Below are positions 32,713 to 43,882 of a DNA stretch of 64,000 nt, one piece after another. The stretch lies in NCBI GenBank assembly GCA_963971535.1, contig OZ020592.1, positions 57,479,028 to 57,543,027 on the forward strand, read 5' to 3'. The notes below the pieces were generated by a model. The model made no database searches. It was given only the letters and a program-made list of their open reading frames with translations, and was not told where the DNA came from. A program made the position numbers and the translations under genes. Source of the DNA: Notolepis coatsorum (lineage: Eukaryota; Chordata; Actinopteri; Aulopiformes; Paralepididae). Positions within the stretch are counted from its first letter, which is position 1; the number at the start of each line of letters is the position of its first letter.

Positions 32713-33039
32713 AATTATTATTATTAACACATCCGGAGCCATCCACGTATATATACGTGATCAGGCATGCAGTCGTGCACAAACTTATCACCTAGACTTT
32801 GCATAATAATAGGATACCGATAATAACAACGAGAAGAGCTGGTGGGGATTTGCTTGATCTGTGGTCGACTAGAAGGATGAGACATTAAGTTGTGCTTCAG
32901 TCTCTGAAGGAAACTGTCCTTCTGTAAACTAACTAAGTTACATTGTTAATTTAGTTTGTATTTACTTTTCTAGTTTAAGTTAATTCAATTAAAGAAATTG
33001 TAACTACAATTACATTTAAAACATTTATGCATAATAATC

Positions 33040-33297
33040 ATTTGTTCTGTGCGCAACCGAGGGAACATGTATGCGCGTGCGCGGGAGCAACGGCATGCAA
33101 ATTTCTCGAATCTGATTGGCTGAAACAGTCAACTTACACATATTTTTCATAACCCAACGCTCTTCGTCCCAGGACCCGCCCACAACCGCATTACGATCAA
33201 TGCACCGTTCGTGGTTTTAGGAATGAAAGCAAGATGGCGGACAAGCCGGACAGGAAACATTACGAAAGGATAACGGTGATAGGGTCATAAAGAAACA
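33040..33297 (+). promoter_or_regulatory. CpG-rich promoter-like patch in an ACSF2 intron
   Basis: Within 200 bp there are an octamer ATGCAAAT (about 33096), an inverted CCAAT box (GATTGGCTG, about 33114), several CpG-rich stretches and AAGATGGCGG (about 33230), the YY1 motif seen at many vertebrate start sites. A short frame MADKPDRKHYERITV starts at that ATG but stops after 18 codons, and I do not recognise it. It may be the remnant of a first exon or a mobile element end. Confidence 0.3.
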
Positions 33298-33495
33298 GCT
33301 AATTTGATTACTGTCCGCCTGGTTTCCAACTGGTTAAGTTTAGGCCCTCTTTCGAAGTTGGTTAAGGTTAGAGTTTGTCTTTAGAGCAGGGCGATAGACC
33401 ACCAAGCCCTGGTTCCAAACTCTAACCTTAACCAACTTCGAAAGAGTGCCTAAACTTAACCAGTTGGAAACAAGGCGGACAGTAATAAAATTAGC
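33298..33495. repeat. Foldback element, arms of about 78 bp
   Basis: The arm from ATTACTGTCCGCC through TTCGAAGTTGGTTAAGGTTA returns inverted to GGCGGACAGTAAT, around a loop of about 45 nt. A few mismatches occur. It is a likely MITE; no target duplication was identified. Flanks 33496-34238 hold no recognised gene apart from the ACSF2 exon. Confidence 0.8.
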
Positions 33496-34238
33496 AATCA
33501 ATCAATCAATCAATTCAATAACCCACGCTCACTTAAAACAGCGCACCTCCCAGCTGCTCTCCAGGGCCCATTTCATTCTTGCATGAGGAAGGATAATAAC
33601 GATAATCTAGCGTTGATTTCAGGATGATTAGATAATCAGGCGAAAAATGACAACGTGATAAGTGGATTTCACTAAAACGCTATTATCGCGTCTTTTCCTG
33701 GGATGACTAAGAATCACCAAAACTATACTCATATTCAAAACGGTATAAAACGGAAATGTACGGATGAAAAAACAATCTGTTTTGTGCATGTTGACTGGAA
33801 GCAACTCACTGACAATCGGCGGTGTTATTAGACCCATAGCTATAATATAAGATATATTTTAAGCACTCGCAAGTGAACAAAGCGGCCCATTGATTTACAG
33901 CGCTGTCGTTATACAGAAGGTAAACAGCGACCCCTGGCCGTGAATGTGTTAAAAGACAGAAGAAGAAGTGACAATTACACACAACATCAGCAGTGCTCTC
34001 CGTCCAGAACAAAACACAAATGGCACACACTTCCTCTTATCTTTACAGACAGGAGCTTGACCCCATTGACTTTACACTGGTTTGTGGCTAACTAGCCAGA
34101 ACTACTGTAGCATAAAGTAGCCAAAATAGGGCTAGGGTTCCACAAATCAGAACTTCAGAACTCGGAAATCAGAAGTCCCTTTAAAAAAGATAACATACTG
34201 TAAAGGCTTTGTGATAATTCTGTTTCTTTCTTTTTTAC

Positions 34239-34349
34239 CTTTCCCTTGCAGTAAGCTATGATTTCTTCCACGGTGCAGTCCTGCCCGTCCACCAGCTTAA
34301 TACAGGCACACAACTCCTCTCCCAGACGCTCGTCCTTTACTCCTACCAC
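34239..34349 (-). CDS. ACSF2: ACSF2 exon (VVGVKDERLGEELCACIKL region)
   Basis: A 111-nt exon, phase 0 on both sides, acceptor CTGTCTCAG and donor GTAAAAAAG. It encodes 37 residues ending AYCKGK, part of the mobile C-terminal domain of the acyl-CoA synthetase. Strong similarity to vertebrate ACSF2 (VGVKDxRxGEExCACI). Confidence 0.95.
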
Positions 34350-34645
34350 CTGAGACAGAGATGAAGACAAAACATTTTTTTCCACTCTTTTACAACTGCT
34401 CTTACTCTGTCCGAGTAGAGCATCTTCAGTAATATTTTGACTCACATTTTCGCTTTTATGTCTCGATTCATGTCGCTGTGTGTGTACGTGCAAAAAGCCA
34501 TTACTCACACAGTAGCACTGCTGTGGCTAATGGGGATCCAAATAAACTTAAACTGGTTTTCCGGTATGGCTGACCCTAGTGGGAGTCGAACCCCCTAACC
34601 CCGGCAGTTAGGGTTAGCAGTGCCATGCTAATAGCACCCTATCCA

Positions 34646-34770
34646 TTGACCATATTCACACAGCAGCCATTTTGATCTTACGTCATTCTCAGGTTGGGAT
34701 TCCTTTCCACACTGTTCCCAACCTGAGCATGACATAAGAGCAAAATGGCCAACATGTGGATATAGTCAAT
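34646..34770. repeat. Small foldback MITE, 125 bp
   Basis: TTGACCATATTCACACAGCA at the left returns inverted as TGTGGATATAGTCAA at the right; inner parts GGTTGGGATTCC and GTTCCCAACCTGAGCATGAC also pair. Single-arm relatives occur at about 23352-23412 and 55723-55780. Confidence 0.75.
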
Positions 34771-34792
34771 TGAGTTCATACATGACACCCCA

Positions 34793-34862
34793 ACCTGTGC
34801 CTCCTTAACCTTGGGGTGAGTGTGTTTACCTGTGCCTCCTTGACCTTGGGGTGAGTTTGGTT
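34793..34862 (-). repeat. Two tandem extra copies of an ACSF2 exon boundary
   Basis: The 33-35-bp block ACCTGTGCCTCCTT followed by GACCTTGGGGTGAGT occurs at 34793 and 34828 and again at 39937, where it is the 3' end of the ACSF2 exon plus its donor. On the coding strand each copy reads CACCCCAAGGTCAAGGAGGC then CACAGGT, so the GT donor is included (one copy has a T for C change). Confidence 0.85.
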
Positions 34863-35137
34863 TGGATAGAAATGCATGTGATTGGTTCCAAGATTATCTG
34901 TCAGGGAGTCGTCAGTGTGTAAAGTTGTGTTATGCCCAATACATATTTTTTTATCAATAACTAAAAGGTTCAATTCTAGGTCTTTTTATATTAATATATT
35001 AATGATATTGTGTCTTCGCTGAATGGTTGTCAAGCCCATGTATTGTATTGCTGACTCTGTACACTTATTGGCCATTGAGAACTTACAACTTTCCTTTATT
35101 ACCCTCCAGGAAGCTCTTATTAAACTTTAATTGGTTC

Positions 35138-35596
35138 TTTTTTATTTATTTTTATTTGATCTTTTTCCGTTTTTCTCCCATCCAAATGTTAGTCGTTATG
35201 CCAATTCCCAATCCCCTTCCTGGTCGTTGCGCAATCTACCCCCTACCGTCGGTCCGGGAAGGCGGAGACTATTACATGCTTCCTCCGACACATGTGTACC
35301 CAGCCCACCGCTTCTTTTCACCTGGCAGCGCGAACTCACTGGGAGAGTGTAACGTGTGGAAGGTCACACTACCTCTCTCAGATCCTTCCCTTGCTGTGCA
35401 GGCGCCCCGACCGAACTGTAGGAGTCGCTGTTTACAACGACCAGGACCCACCCTCGCCGGGTTTCCCACCCGCTAACACTGCCAATTGTGTTAGTATGGA
35501 CGGTCGGCCAACCCGGAAGCACGACAGCTGGATTCGATCCCACTGTCTCTGTGGTGGTAGACAGATGCTTAGTCCGCTGCGCTACCCGGCCGCCCT
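35138..35596 (-). mobile_element. SINE family A copy 3
   Basis: It is flanked by a 14-bp target duplication ACTTTAATTGGTTC (35124-35137 and 35597-35610) inside the older LINE. The head on its own strand is GGCGGCCGGGTAGCGCAGCG and the tail is an A-rich run after GGATGGGAGAAAAACGG. Confidence 0.92.
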
Positions 35597-35789
35597 ACTT
35601 TAATTGGTTCCTAATGCTAGTAAAACAAAATTCCTGCTGTTTTCTAGAGCCAGAAACATTGAATATGATGGTTTACACATATCTAACGTAAGTAGTTCTA
35701 GCATCAGAGTCACTGAATATAAATATGTGTGTGTGGCTTGATGAGAACTTTATAATTGGAATTGTCAATCAGCAGTCAAGAAAGCGGAC

Positions 35790-38700
35790 TTCATTACTGC
35801 CTACGCCCATAGTCAAAATCTGCAGCTCCTGGCTCTAACTGAGACCTGGATAACCCCCAACAACTCATCAACACCTGCAGCATTATCTACAAACTATAAC
35901 TTCACTCACACACCTCGACCGTCCAGACGGGGTGGAGGCACTGGCCTCATGACATCTCCTTCATGGGCTACAAACTTAACACCACTCCCAGAACTGTCAC
36001 TCTCCTCTCTCGAATATCATGCAGTATCTGTCTCTAATCCTTTCAATCTCACCATTGTTACACTCTATCGCCCTCCAGGTCCGCTCGATCACTTCACAGA
36101 TGAGCTGGACATGCTTCTAAGCTCCTTACCGGAAGATGGTACCCCTTTTGTTGATCTTTTTCCCCCTCCTTTTTCCTCTGTTTTTCTCCCATCAATGTTA
36201 GTCGTTATGCCAATTCCCAATCCCCTTCCTGGTCGCTGCGCACCTACCCCCTACAGTCGGTCTGGGAGAGTGGAGGCTATCACATGCTTCCTCCGACACA
36301 TGTGTAGCCAATCAACCGCTTCTTTTCACCTGGCAGCGCGGACTCTCACTGAGAGGGTGTAACGTGTGGAAGGATCACACTACCCCCCTTAGATACTTTC
36401 CTTGCTGAGCAGGCGCCCCGACCGAACTATAGGAGTCGCTGTTTACAACGACCAGGACCCACCCACCGGCTTTCCCACCATCTAACACTGCCAATTGTGT
36501 TAGTACGACGGCCGGCCAAGCCGGAAGCAACGGCGAGAGCTGGGCTCGATACCACTATCTCCTGCGTTGGTGGCGAGTGCCTTGCCCACTGCGCCACCCG
36601 GCCGCCCTCGGTACCCCTCTCCTTCTATTGGGCGACTTCAACCTGCCTGACTCATCTCAGTCGGTCATAGTGGTCTCCCTCCTACAATCGTTTGACCTGA
36701 CTCCCACTGCCATGCCTCCCACCCACAAAGCAGGCAACTCCTTGGATCTCATATTTTCCCGTAATTCCAGCATCATTAACACCACGGTAACTCCCCTACA
36801 TGTATCCGACCATTCCTTCATATCCTTCTCACTAACTCTCATGCTTAACCGAAAGGTCTTCACCCCAACTCAAACGTCTCACTCAGACGCAACCTGCCCT
36901 CCCTATCCCCCTCCACCCTCTCCTCTGACATACTATCCGCTCTACCTTTGAGTGACACCTTCTCTGCTCTCCCCACAGAGATGGCAACCTCCACCCTCCC
37001 CTCAGCCCTTGCAACCTCCTTCGACAAGCTCTGTCCCCTCGTTGAGAAACCTGCCCGCCGTTCCCCACCCAGTCCATGGCTGACAGATCCAGTGAGAGAA
37101 CAAAGACAGGTCCTGAGAGCGGCTGAGAGGAAGTATAGAAAGTCACGCCTCACTGCTGACATCGACACATACCACAACCTATTGTTAACATTCTCCAAAA
37201 CCATTACTAATGCCAAAGCTTCTTTCTTTCACCATAGGATCGAGGCCTCTGCCAAGAATCTTCGCAAACTGCATGCTACCATGTCCTCCCTCCTCACTCC
37301 CCCCCCACCCCCTCCTCCCTGATCTTTCTCTGCCGAAGACTTCACGATCTTCTTTGAGGAAAAAGTGGAGAACATCCGCAGCTCCTTCTCCCAACCCCCA
37401 CCCATTCCGAATACTGAATCGAGAACCTCATCCTTCACTCTGTCATCTTTCTCTCCCATTACAGAAGCCGAGACCCTGACACTGGTAACGTCGAACCGTC
37501 CGACTACATGCCAGCTGGACCAGCTACCCTCCCCACTCCTCCAGACCATAGCACCGGACATCCTCCCATTCCTAACTGCAACCATCAACTCCTCACTCAA
37601 CTCTGGGGTGGTCCCCACCTCCCTAAAACAAGCCAGAGTCACGCCGCTCATAAAAAAACCAACCCTGAACCCCACCGTCATAGGCAACTATCGTCCTGTC
37701 TCTCTTCTCTCCTTCCTTTCTAAAACACTTGAACGTGCTGTATCCAACCAACGTACTGCTTATCTCTTGCAGAATTACCTCCTAGACCCTAATCAGTCTG
37801 GCTTCCGGACTGGCCACTCCACAGAAACGGCCCTCATTGCGGTCACAGAGGCACTTCACTTAGCAAAAGCGAAAGGCCTCTCCTCTGTCCTGATTCTCCT
37901 AGATCTATCTGCAGCCTTCGACACAGTCAACCATCAGATCCTCATCGCGGCCCTCACAGGAATGGGAGTGGCTGGCTCTGCGCTGACATGGCTGACATAC
38001 CTCAATGACCGCTCCTACCAAGTGTCATGGAGAGGGACCCTGTCGGCCAACCGCCCCCTGCGGACGGGGGTGTCCCCCAGGGCTCGGTTCTAGGACCCCT
38101 TCTCTTCTCCCTCTACACTAAATCACTGGGTAACATTATCACGTCTCATGGCTTCTCGTATCATTGTTATGCCGATGATACTCAACTCTTCCTCTCCTTC
38201 CCTCCCTCAGATATCCACGTCTCTGAGCGGATCTCGGCCTGTCTGTCCGACATCTCAGCCTGGATGACGACCAACCACCTCAAACTGAACCTAAGCAAAA
38301 CAGAATTGCTCCACCTGACGGCCAAATCCTCCGCCCTGACCGACCTTTCCATCACAGTCGAGAATGCAGCTGTGACCGCCTCCCCGACCGCCAAGAACCT
38401 TGGTGTTGTCCTTGACGACCAGTTGAACTTCTCTGCTCACATCGCAGCAACGACCAGAACCTGCAGATTCCTCCTGAGCATCGTCAGAAGGATCCGCCCC
38501 TTCCTGACAAAAGAAGCCACCCAACTCCTCGTCCAATCAACAGTCATCTCCCGCCTCGACTACTGCAACGCACTGCTCGCTGGCCTCCCGGCCACTGCCA
38601 CCAAGCCTCTTCAACTCATTCAGAACGCAGCGGCCCGCCTGATCTCAAACCTACCGAAGTCGGCCCATGTCACCCCACTTCTTAGGGACCTGCACTGGCT

Positions 38701-38800
38701 CCCCATTGCTGCACGAATCCGCTTCAAGGCCCTCGACCTAGTATACCGTGCGGCAAAGGGAACCGCTCCCGCCTACCTCCGGTCAATGGTCTCTAACTAG
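35790..38800 (+). pseudogene. L2 ORF2: endonuclease and reverse transcriptase, broken
   Basis: The protein would nick DNA and copy the LINE RNA. Endonuclease: LQLLALTETWITPNN (35820), LLLLGDFNLPDSSQS (36625, after the SINE) and VSDHSFISF (36805). Reverse transcriptase: PVIKKPTLNP-like region, GNYRPVSLLSFLSKTLERAV (37685), DPNQSGFRTGHSTETAL (37787), LDLSAAFDTVNHQILI (37903), [16 protein letters not shown] (38068) and catalytic [11 protein letters not shown] (38168). The C terminus ends near 38800. It is broken by the SINE, by a stop at about 37320 and by a frameshift near 38070, so it is inactive. Confidence 0.88.
36147..36609 (-). mobile_element. SINE family A copy 4
   Basis: It is flanked by a 9-bp direct repeat GGTACCCCT (36138-36146 and 36610-36618) within the L2 endonuclease gene. 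The head is GGCGGCCGGGTGGCGCAGTG. It is closely similar to copy 3 only 550 bp away, in the same orientation. Confidence 0.9.
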
Positions 38801-39938
38801 TATACACACCCTCAAGACCCCTATGCTCTGCATCTTCTGGCCGCCTCAGACCTACTCCTATCAGAGCTCCGGGAGGGTCATCAAAGAGAAGTCGCCTATT
38901 CTCAGTCCTTGCCCTTGTCCTTGGAATGAACTACCCACCCCAGTTAGGACAGCCGAAACACGTCCAATCTTTCACCGTCGACTAAAGATGCACATCAGCC
39001 ATTATCTAAAATTTAAAATTTAAAAAATTTAAAAAATCTAACCCTAACTAACCTTACTGTCATGCACTTGTCCTAATAAACTAACCTACACTGTAGCACT
39101 CAACACTTTGATGAACATTGTTACTCAGCTGATAAGAGTTGTACCCTTCCTGATGACTTGTCGTACAGAACTTGTAAGTCGCTTTGGATAAAAGCGTCAG
39201 CTAAATGACTAAATGTAAATGTATATTTAAATTCCATGTGGACAACTCCAAGTTGAGACAGAAAATTGGCTTCCTATACAGAAACGGAACCAGTTTTCCT
39301 TTGATTAGCAGTTTTCTTATCGGCCCTGGACTATGGTAATTTATAGGCATGCTGCGGCCTCAACCCTTAAATCCTTCGACTCTGTATCACTCTGCCCTCA
39401 GATTAATCACTAATGATAGATATGACACTGATCACTGTGTCCTTTATGAGAAGGTTGGTTGGTCCTCTCTGATGGAGAGGCACAACAAACACTGGTATTT
39501 GTTAATTTTTAAGGCCCTTATTGGTAAGCTACCTCCTTATACTACATCATTATTGCAATGGAATTTTGGTACCTATGGAACCCGTTCCAGTGGCTGCTCC
39601 TTAAGGTCCCACGGGTTTGCTCGGAACAGGGTAAATCTGAATTTTGCTATGATGCCCCTAGCTCATGGAATGAACTCTAACAGTCCTTAAAGCTTGAGAT
39701 TCTCCCATGCAGAGTTTAAAACCTTGATCTCCAACCTTTGTCAATCAAGTTGACATGTTTTAATTGATTGTTAACCTTACTTGTCTAATTGTTGTGATTG
39801 TATATGCTGTGTGATTTTATATGCCTTTTCCTTTTGCTTAACTCTGTATGTAGTACACTCGATGAGACTGTAAATGAGGGAAACCTCAGTTGCCTTTCAA
39901 GTTTAAATAAAGGTTTGAAATGAAATGAGCGTGTTTAC

Positions 39939-40080
39939 CTGTGCCTCCTTGACCTTGGGGTGAGTGTGTAAGAACTGTTCAATCTCTGCCGGGTAGACGT
40001 TCTCCCCTCCCCTGATGACCAGATCTTTGATCCGTCCCTCAATATGGCAGTAACTGTAGGCGTCCATGCTGGCAATATCA
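39939..40080 (-). CDS. ACSF2: ACSF2 exon with the adenylate-enzyme hinge motif
   Basis: A 142-nt exon. The split glycine codon joins the previous exon to give YKTGDIA; the aspartate in TGD binds the AMP ribose in this family. It continues with [20 protein letters not shown], the hinge motif between the N- and C-terminal domains, and ends [10 protein letters not shown] at a GTAAAC donor. A LINE ends about 10 bases past the donor, and two extra tandem copies of this exon's 3' boundary lie at 34793-34862. Confidence 0.96.
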
Positions 40081-41127
40081 CTGGAAACAGAAACCAGAGT
40101 TGATGAGAACCATGGGACTCCACCGCTGACTGTGTTGCTTGACTTACCGCAAAGCTGCAGTAGGCAACTTCAGAGACATTAGTAATAGTTTACCTGCCCA
40201 CAGGCGTGCGTTCCTGAAATCAACTGGGGTTGCACGCACCTAATGGCGCCACGTGCACGCACGCTCCCGGCGCGTGCGCGCGCCACCGCGAATGCGCATA
40301 AATGTCCCCTCGCTTGAGCACAGACTACAGACAGTGCCTAATTGCCTCTACGAATGGAATGTAACACTTATCATTCACAACAAGTTAGGTGTGAATGTAT
40401 CTGAGAACGTATTTAACACACCTGACGACCGGCGCTATTGATATGCAAAGTAGCCCAGGTGGGTAGGCTACTTATAGCGAGTACTTATCTTACCCTGGGC
40501 CTGCACGGAGTGCAACCCCGTCCCATGACGAACGCATGCCTGCCTGCCCAGCAGAAATAGAGTAAGCTCTGCATCACTTTTCAAGCCACATGCATGTGGA
40601 ACAAAGGTTTTCCACAGACTTCCAAAGGCACCTGCAGCTTTAAGCTGAATAAAATAAAATAAATTATATATATATATTTCCCACACTCTGACCCTCGGGA
40701 ACACTACTACTTACATCTCATTGGTTATTGATGCAGGGAGCTGTTGTTTTTGGACAATCAGATGTTTTTGGTCTGCCAAGTGGTGTTCCCGAGGTCGCAT
40801 TGGAAAACTAAGATGACCATCGCATTCCTTGTCAAAAAGTACACATGCAAAACCACCTGCCAATAATAAAAAAAAAAATAAAATCAGCTTAAAGGTGCTG
40901 GTGCCTCTGGGATTCTGTGGAAAACCTTTGTTGCCGTGCATGTGAAAAGCGTTCTTGCTCATTTCTGTATCAACGTGGGATAAATAGTATTTGGATAAAA
41001 CTCTAAAAGAGTTTGTTTACCACCTGCTGGGCCAATACAATAAGTGATAAAAAATGTTTAAAAGTTTTAACAAAAAGTTATTATTATAATATATTTTAAA
41101 AGTTTTTAAGCTTATCGTTTTTTTCCA
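40081..41127. other. ACSF2 intron, no gene; alternating CG/TG patch
   Basis: At about 40215-40310 there is a run rich in alternating purine-pyrimidine steps (CACGTGCACGCACGCTCC, then GGCGCGTGCGCGCGCC). The rest is AT-rich intron. Confidence 0.4.
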
Positions 41128-41135
41128 TTTAAAAG

Positions 41136-41511
41136 TAGGGTTGGGCATCGTTTGGATTTGAACGATTCCGGTTCCGATTCTCCATTTCGATTCCTGTTCT
41201 AAACGATTCTCGATTACGATTCTTTGAGGTGCAGGTCAAAACAGGTCACAGCTTATTTAGCAGGAGATTTTTTTTTTTTTTTTTAAACATCTTTAATTTT
41301 TTTCATACTATTCACATTGTCAGATGACTTGATACAGTTTAATTTGGTTGCTGTACTGTAACTAGGGTATTAATTAACAAAGTACAATTATTATTAAAAA
41401 AAATTTTAAGAATCGAAATTAAGAATCAAAATGCAAATATGTTACTTGCGGTTCCAGAACCAGAAGTTAGGAACCGGTTCCTATTAGAATCGGTTCTCGT
41501 GCCCAACCCTA
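41136..41511. mobile_element. hAT-type MITE with perfect 8-bp target duplication
   Basis: The ends TAGGGTTGGGCATCG and GTGCCCAACCCTA are inverted repeats. TTTAAAAG is duplicated at 41128-41135 and 41512-41519. The interior is A/T-rich with AACGATTC/GAATCG repeats and a T run at 41269-41285. No coding capacity. Confidence 0.93.
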
Positions 41512-41530
41512 TTTAAAAGTCTATTTAGTA

Positions 41531-42493
41531 TCAGGATTCCCACTCTTTTTGAGAAATAATTTTCCAGGACATTTCCAGGAGTTCTTGACAATCCAGGACA
41601 GCACTTGCTCACAAACGCTCATATAATTTACCGGTAGGCTTAGTCAACACATTTAACCCCAGTTTTATTCCTCCTTTTCTTTTTTTAATGCTGCAGGGTT
41701 CATGATGAAGTGTCTCACGTTCATTACAGGTGACTGCTACACCCATCACTGCTGACTGTACAATAAGGTCCTCTGGCCTCCTCTTGTTGTTAGCAACAAC
41801 TCCTGCATACCAGGAGAGGGTATACCTGTCATACAGAACAGCTTATCCTATAATCCAGAGGTGCCCAAATTCTTTCCTATGAAGGACCAAACATTTATCT
41901 GGATGAAGGGCCGTGGGCCAAAAAGAAATGACGAGGTTATATGCAATTACATTACAATAAAATTTATTATTTATGGAAATTCTAAATCTAAAATATAATT
42001 TCAAAATAATAAAAACACTACGCTTTTATCTGCTTAACAGTAATTTTTGACATTTCAAAAGGAAAGACACCTTTCTGACAAAGGGTTGCAAACCACGTGC
42101 CACAGCCGACAAGTGGTGTAAATTCAGCTCAGAGAGAATACTGTAAGTCCTCATAAATTACGCAATTTAATTAAGGAAGTAGCACTGTGCTATACATTGC
42201 CGACGCTTTGTAGTCATTACAGATTTTACAGGAGAATAAGCATGAGCTTGTCAAATGCTATGGCAGGCAAAAAACAAAGGGAGCGTGGGCTAAACTTACC
42301 TACTGTCCAGTTTCAAACAAACACCCACTATAGGTTTACATTGGCCATCTGAGTGAGGGGCTAAAATACAATTAAAGACTTTCAGGACAACATCGATTTC
42401 TTTCCAGGATATTTGGTCATTTTAGTACATTTCCCAAGTTTTCAATGACTGGAAATCTAGTCTCTAGTCTTCCAGGATGAGTGGGAACCAGAA
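41531..42493. mobile_element. hAT-like element with CAGGATTCCCACTC ends
   Basis: CAGGATTCCCACTC at the left pairs with GAGTGGGAACCAG at the right, with further TTTCCAGGA/TCCTGGAAA-type matches inside. It is non-coding. At 41859 a second transposon-like end (CAGAGGTGCCCAAATTCTTT) suggests a nested insertion. The target duplication is unclear. Confidence 0.55.
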
Positions 42494-43730
42494 TAGTCCT
42501 GAAACCTGTGTGATCCACTGGTTTTTCAATGTGTACATAATGTAAATATCTGTAGATGACAGCATCTACTCTGACGGATCTATAGAGGAACAGCAGTTTT
42601 CATTTGTGTGCGTTTTCAAGTTATACTGGGGAGCCACAGACAGCCAGAGCGGAGAGCAGATAAGGACTTGGGCTCTGCGCCAAGGTCAATCACTGAGGAC
42701 AGAGAGGGGGGCAGGGCAGGCCGCAGAGAGAGCCTTTTGAATCATAGCAGCGTTAAAGTGTGTCAGAGGTGACAAGAGCGCCGTTGCCATGGCATCGTGT
42801 CACTTAGTAACGAGAGAAGGGGTGTGGCTACGGGGATGACCACCGGTTGCTAGGGGAAAGACGTTATTAGCTGCGAGTTCTTCTGGTTTGACTCAGACTA
42901 GGACACGAGGCTGACACGTAGGGAGGTGGACAGAGAGACTGCAATAGCTGGAGGGTGGGGGAGGGGCCTCCTCCCCCCTCCTAGGCCATGAGGGCTAGCT
43001 TCGGCTAACAGGGAAGGTTTTTGGCTAACGACTAGGCCTCAACCACCATCGGACTAATAGCAGAAGAGACGGTAGAGATAATGAATTCAATATATTTTTC
43101 AAGGACCTTTCAGAACTGTTTTCCATCTTGTACAGAGTATGTTTATGGGAATAAACATAACGTTCCAAGGAAAGGTATCCTGTTTCCAGTGTGTCTTTAG
43201 TTCTTTTGAGACGAATTTATCAATGGGGAAGGAGAGAGGGTATCAGTCAGTACGATAAGAAAGAGATAAACACAACGCAGAAACTTCACGGAGCCACAGG
43301 TGACGAGGTGATTACTAGCTGATATATCCAAATCCAACAAACCCCACCACCTATCTGGCACTCCAAGCAGGTTAAGACAAATAGCAATTAATTGTTTGCA
43401 GTACTTGACCCAGGTCTGAGTGGAGCAGGCTCCCAAACAGTATCAGATTTATTTATTTGGAAAAATCTATATTGAAAATAGTTTAATTTGAATCTAATCT
43501 AATTTTAAAATCCCAAGATCAATCTTTGAATCTATGCCTTTTTTCAGTAGATGTGTGAAGATCCTCCTGTCCTGCAGATGTCTCTAATTTAGACAACTAT
43601 TTAGACAACCCGAAACAAGCTCCCATCAAGCCCACTTGAATTGATATTCAATGTAATGGAATCGGGACAGTGCGAATGGAAATGGAATGGAGTCGGGTAA
43701 TGCAAGGCCTGATTTGACATGTCCACTCAC
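42494..43730. other. ACSF2 intron, nothing recognised
   Basis: No gene, RNA or repeat family was identified in this stretch. Confidence 0.5.
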
Positions 43731-43882
43731 CCGGTTTTGTACCAGTTGTTCTCAGTGATGCATTCTCTCGTTTTGTCTTCGTCGCCCCAGTAACCAAGCA
43801 TCACACAGTGACCTCGTATCATCATCTCTCCTGCCTCGCCCAGTGGCATGATCTCTCGGGTGATAGGGTCTACTACTTTAGC
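43731..43882 (-). CDS. ACSF2: ACSF2 exon (GEAGEMMIRGHCVMLGYW region)
   Basis: A 152-nt exon, acceptor TTATTCCACAG and donor GTGAGT, ending in the first two bases of a glycine codon. It encodes the part of the large domain before the TGD motif, including GEAGEMMIRG and GYWGDEDKT, typical of the AMP-binding family. Confidence 0.95.

Larger units (their letters stand above)
35775..39229 (+). mobile_element. L2-clade LINE, 5' truncated, inserted in the older LINE
   Basis: It starts within the endonuclease domain and ends with the tail TAAGTCGCTTTGGATAAAAG followed by CGTCAGCTAAATGACTAAATG, a typical L2 end. It separates two halves of one reverse transcriptase in the older LINE and is itself split by a SINE at 36147-36609. 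A target duplication is not obvious, as is usual for L2. Confidence 0.88.
34990..39929 (+). mobile_element. Older LINE fragment, split by a SINE and an L2 element
   Basis: Reverse-transcriptase pieces can be followed across the insertions: MYCIADSVHLLAIENLQLSF (about 35040), then LVLNASKTKFLLFSRA (35612), SIRVTEYKYVCVWLDENF (to about 35775), then KLRQKIGFLYRNGTSFP (39253) and ALRLITNDRYDTDHCVLYEK (39395) to a stop near 39690. A 3' UTR follows and ends in TTTGAAATGAAATG at 39929, about 10 bases from the ACSF2 donor. It is 5' truncated and multiply mutated. Clade not assigned. Confidence 0.8.
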
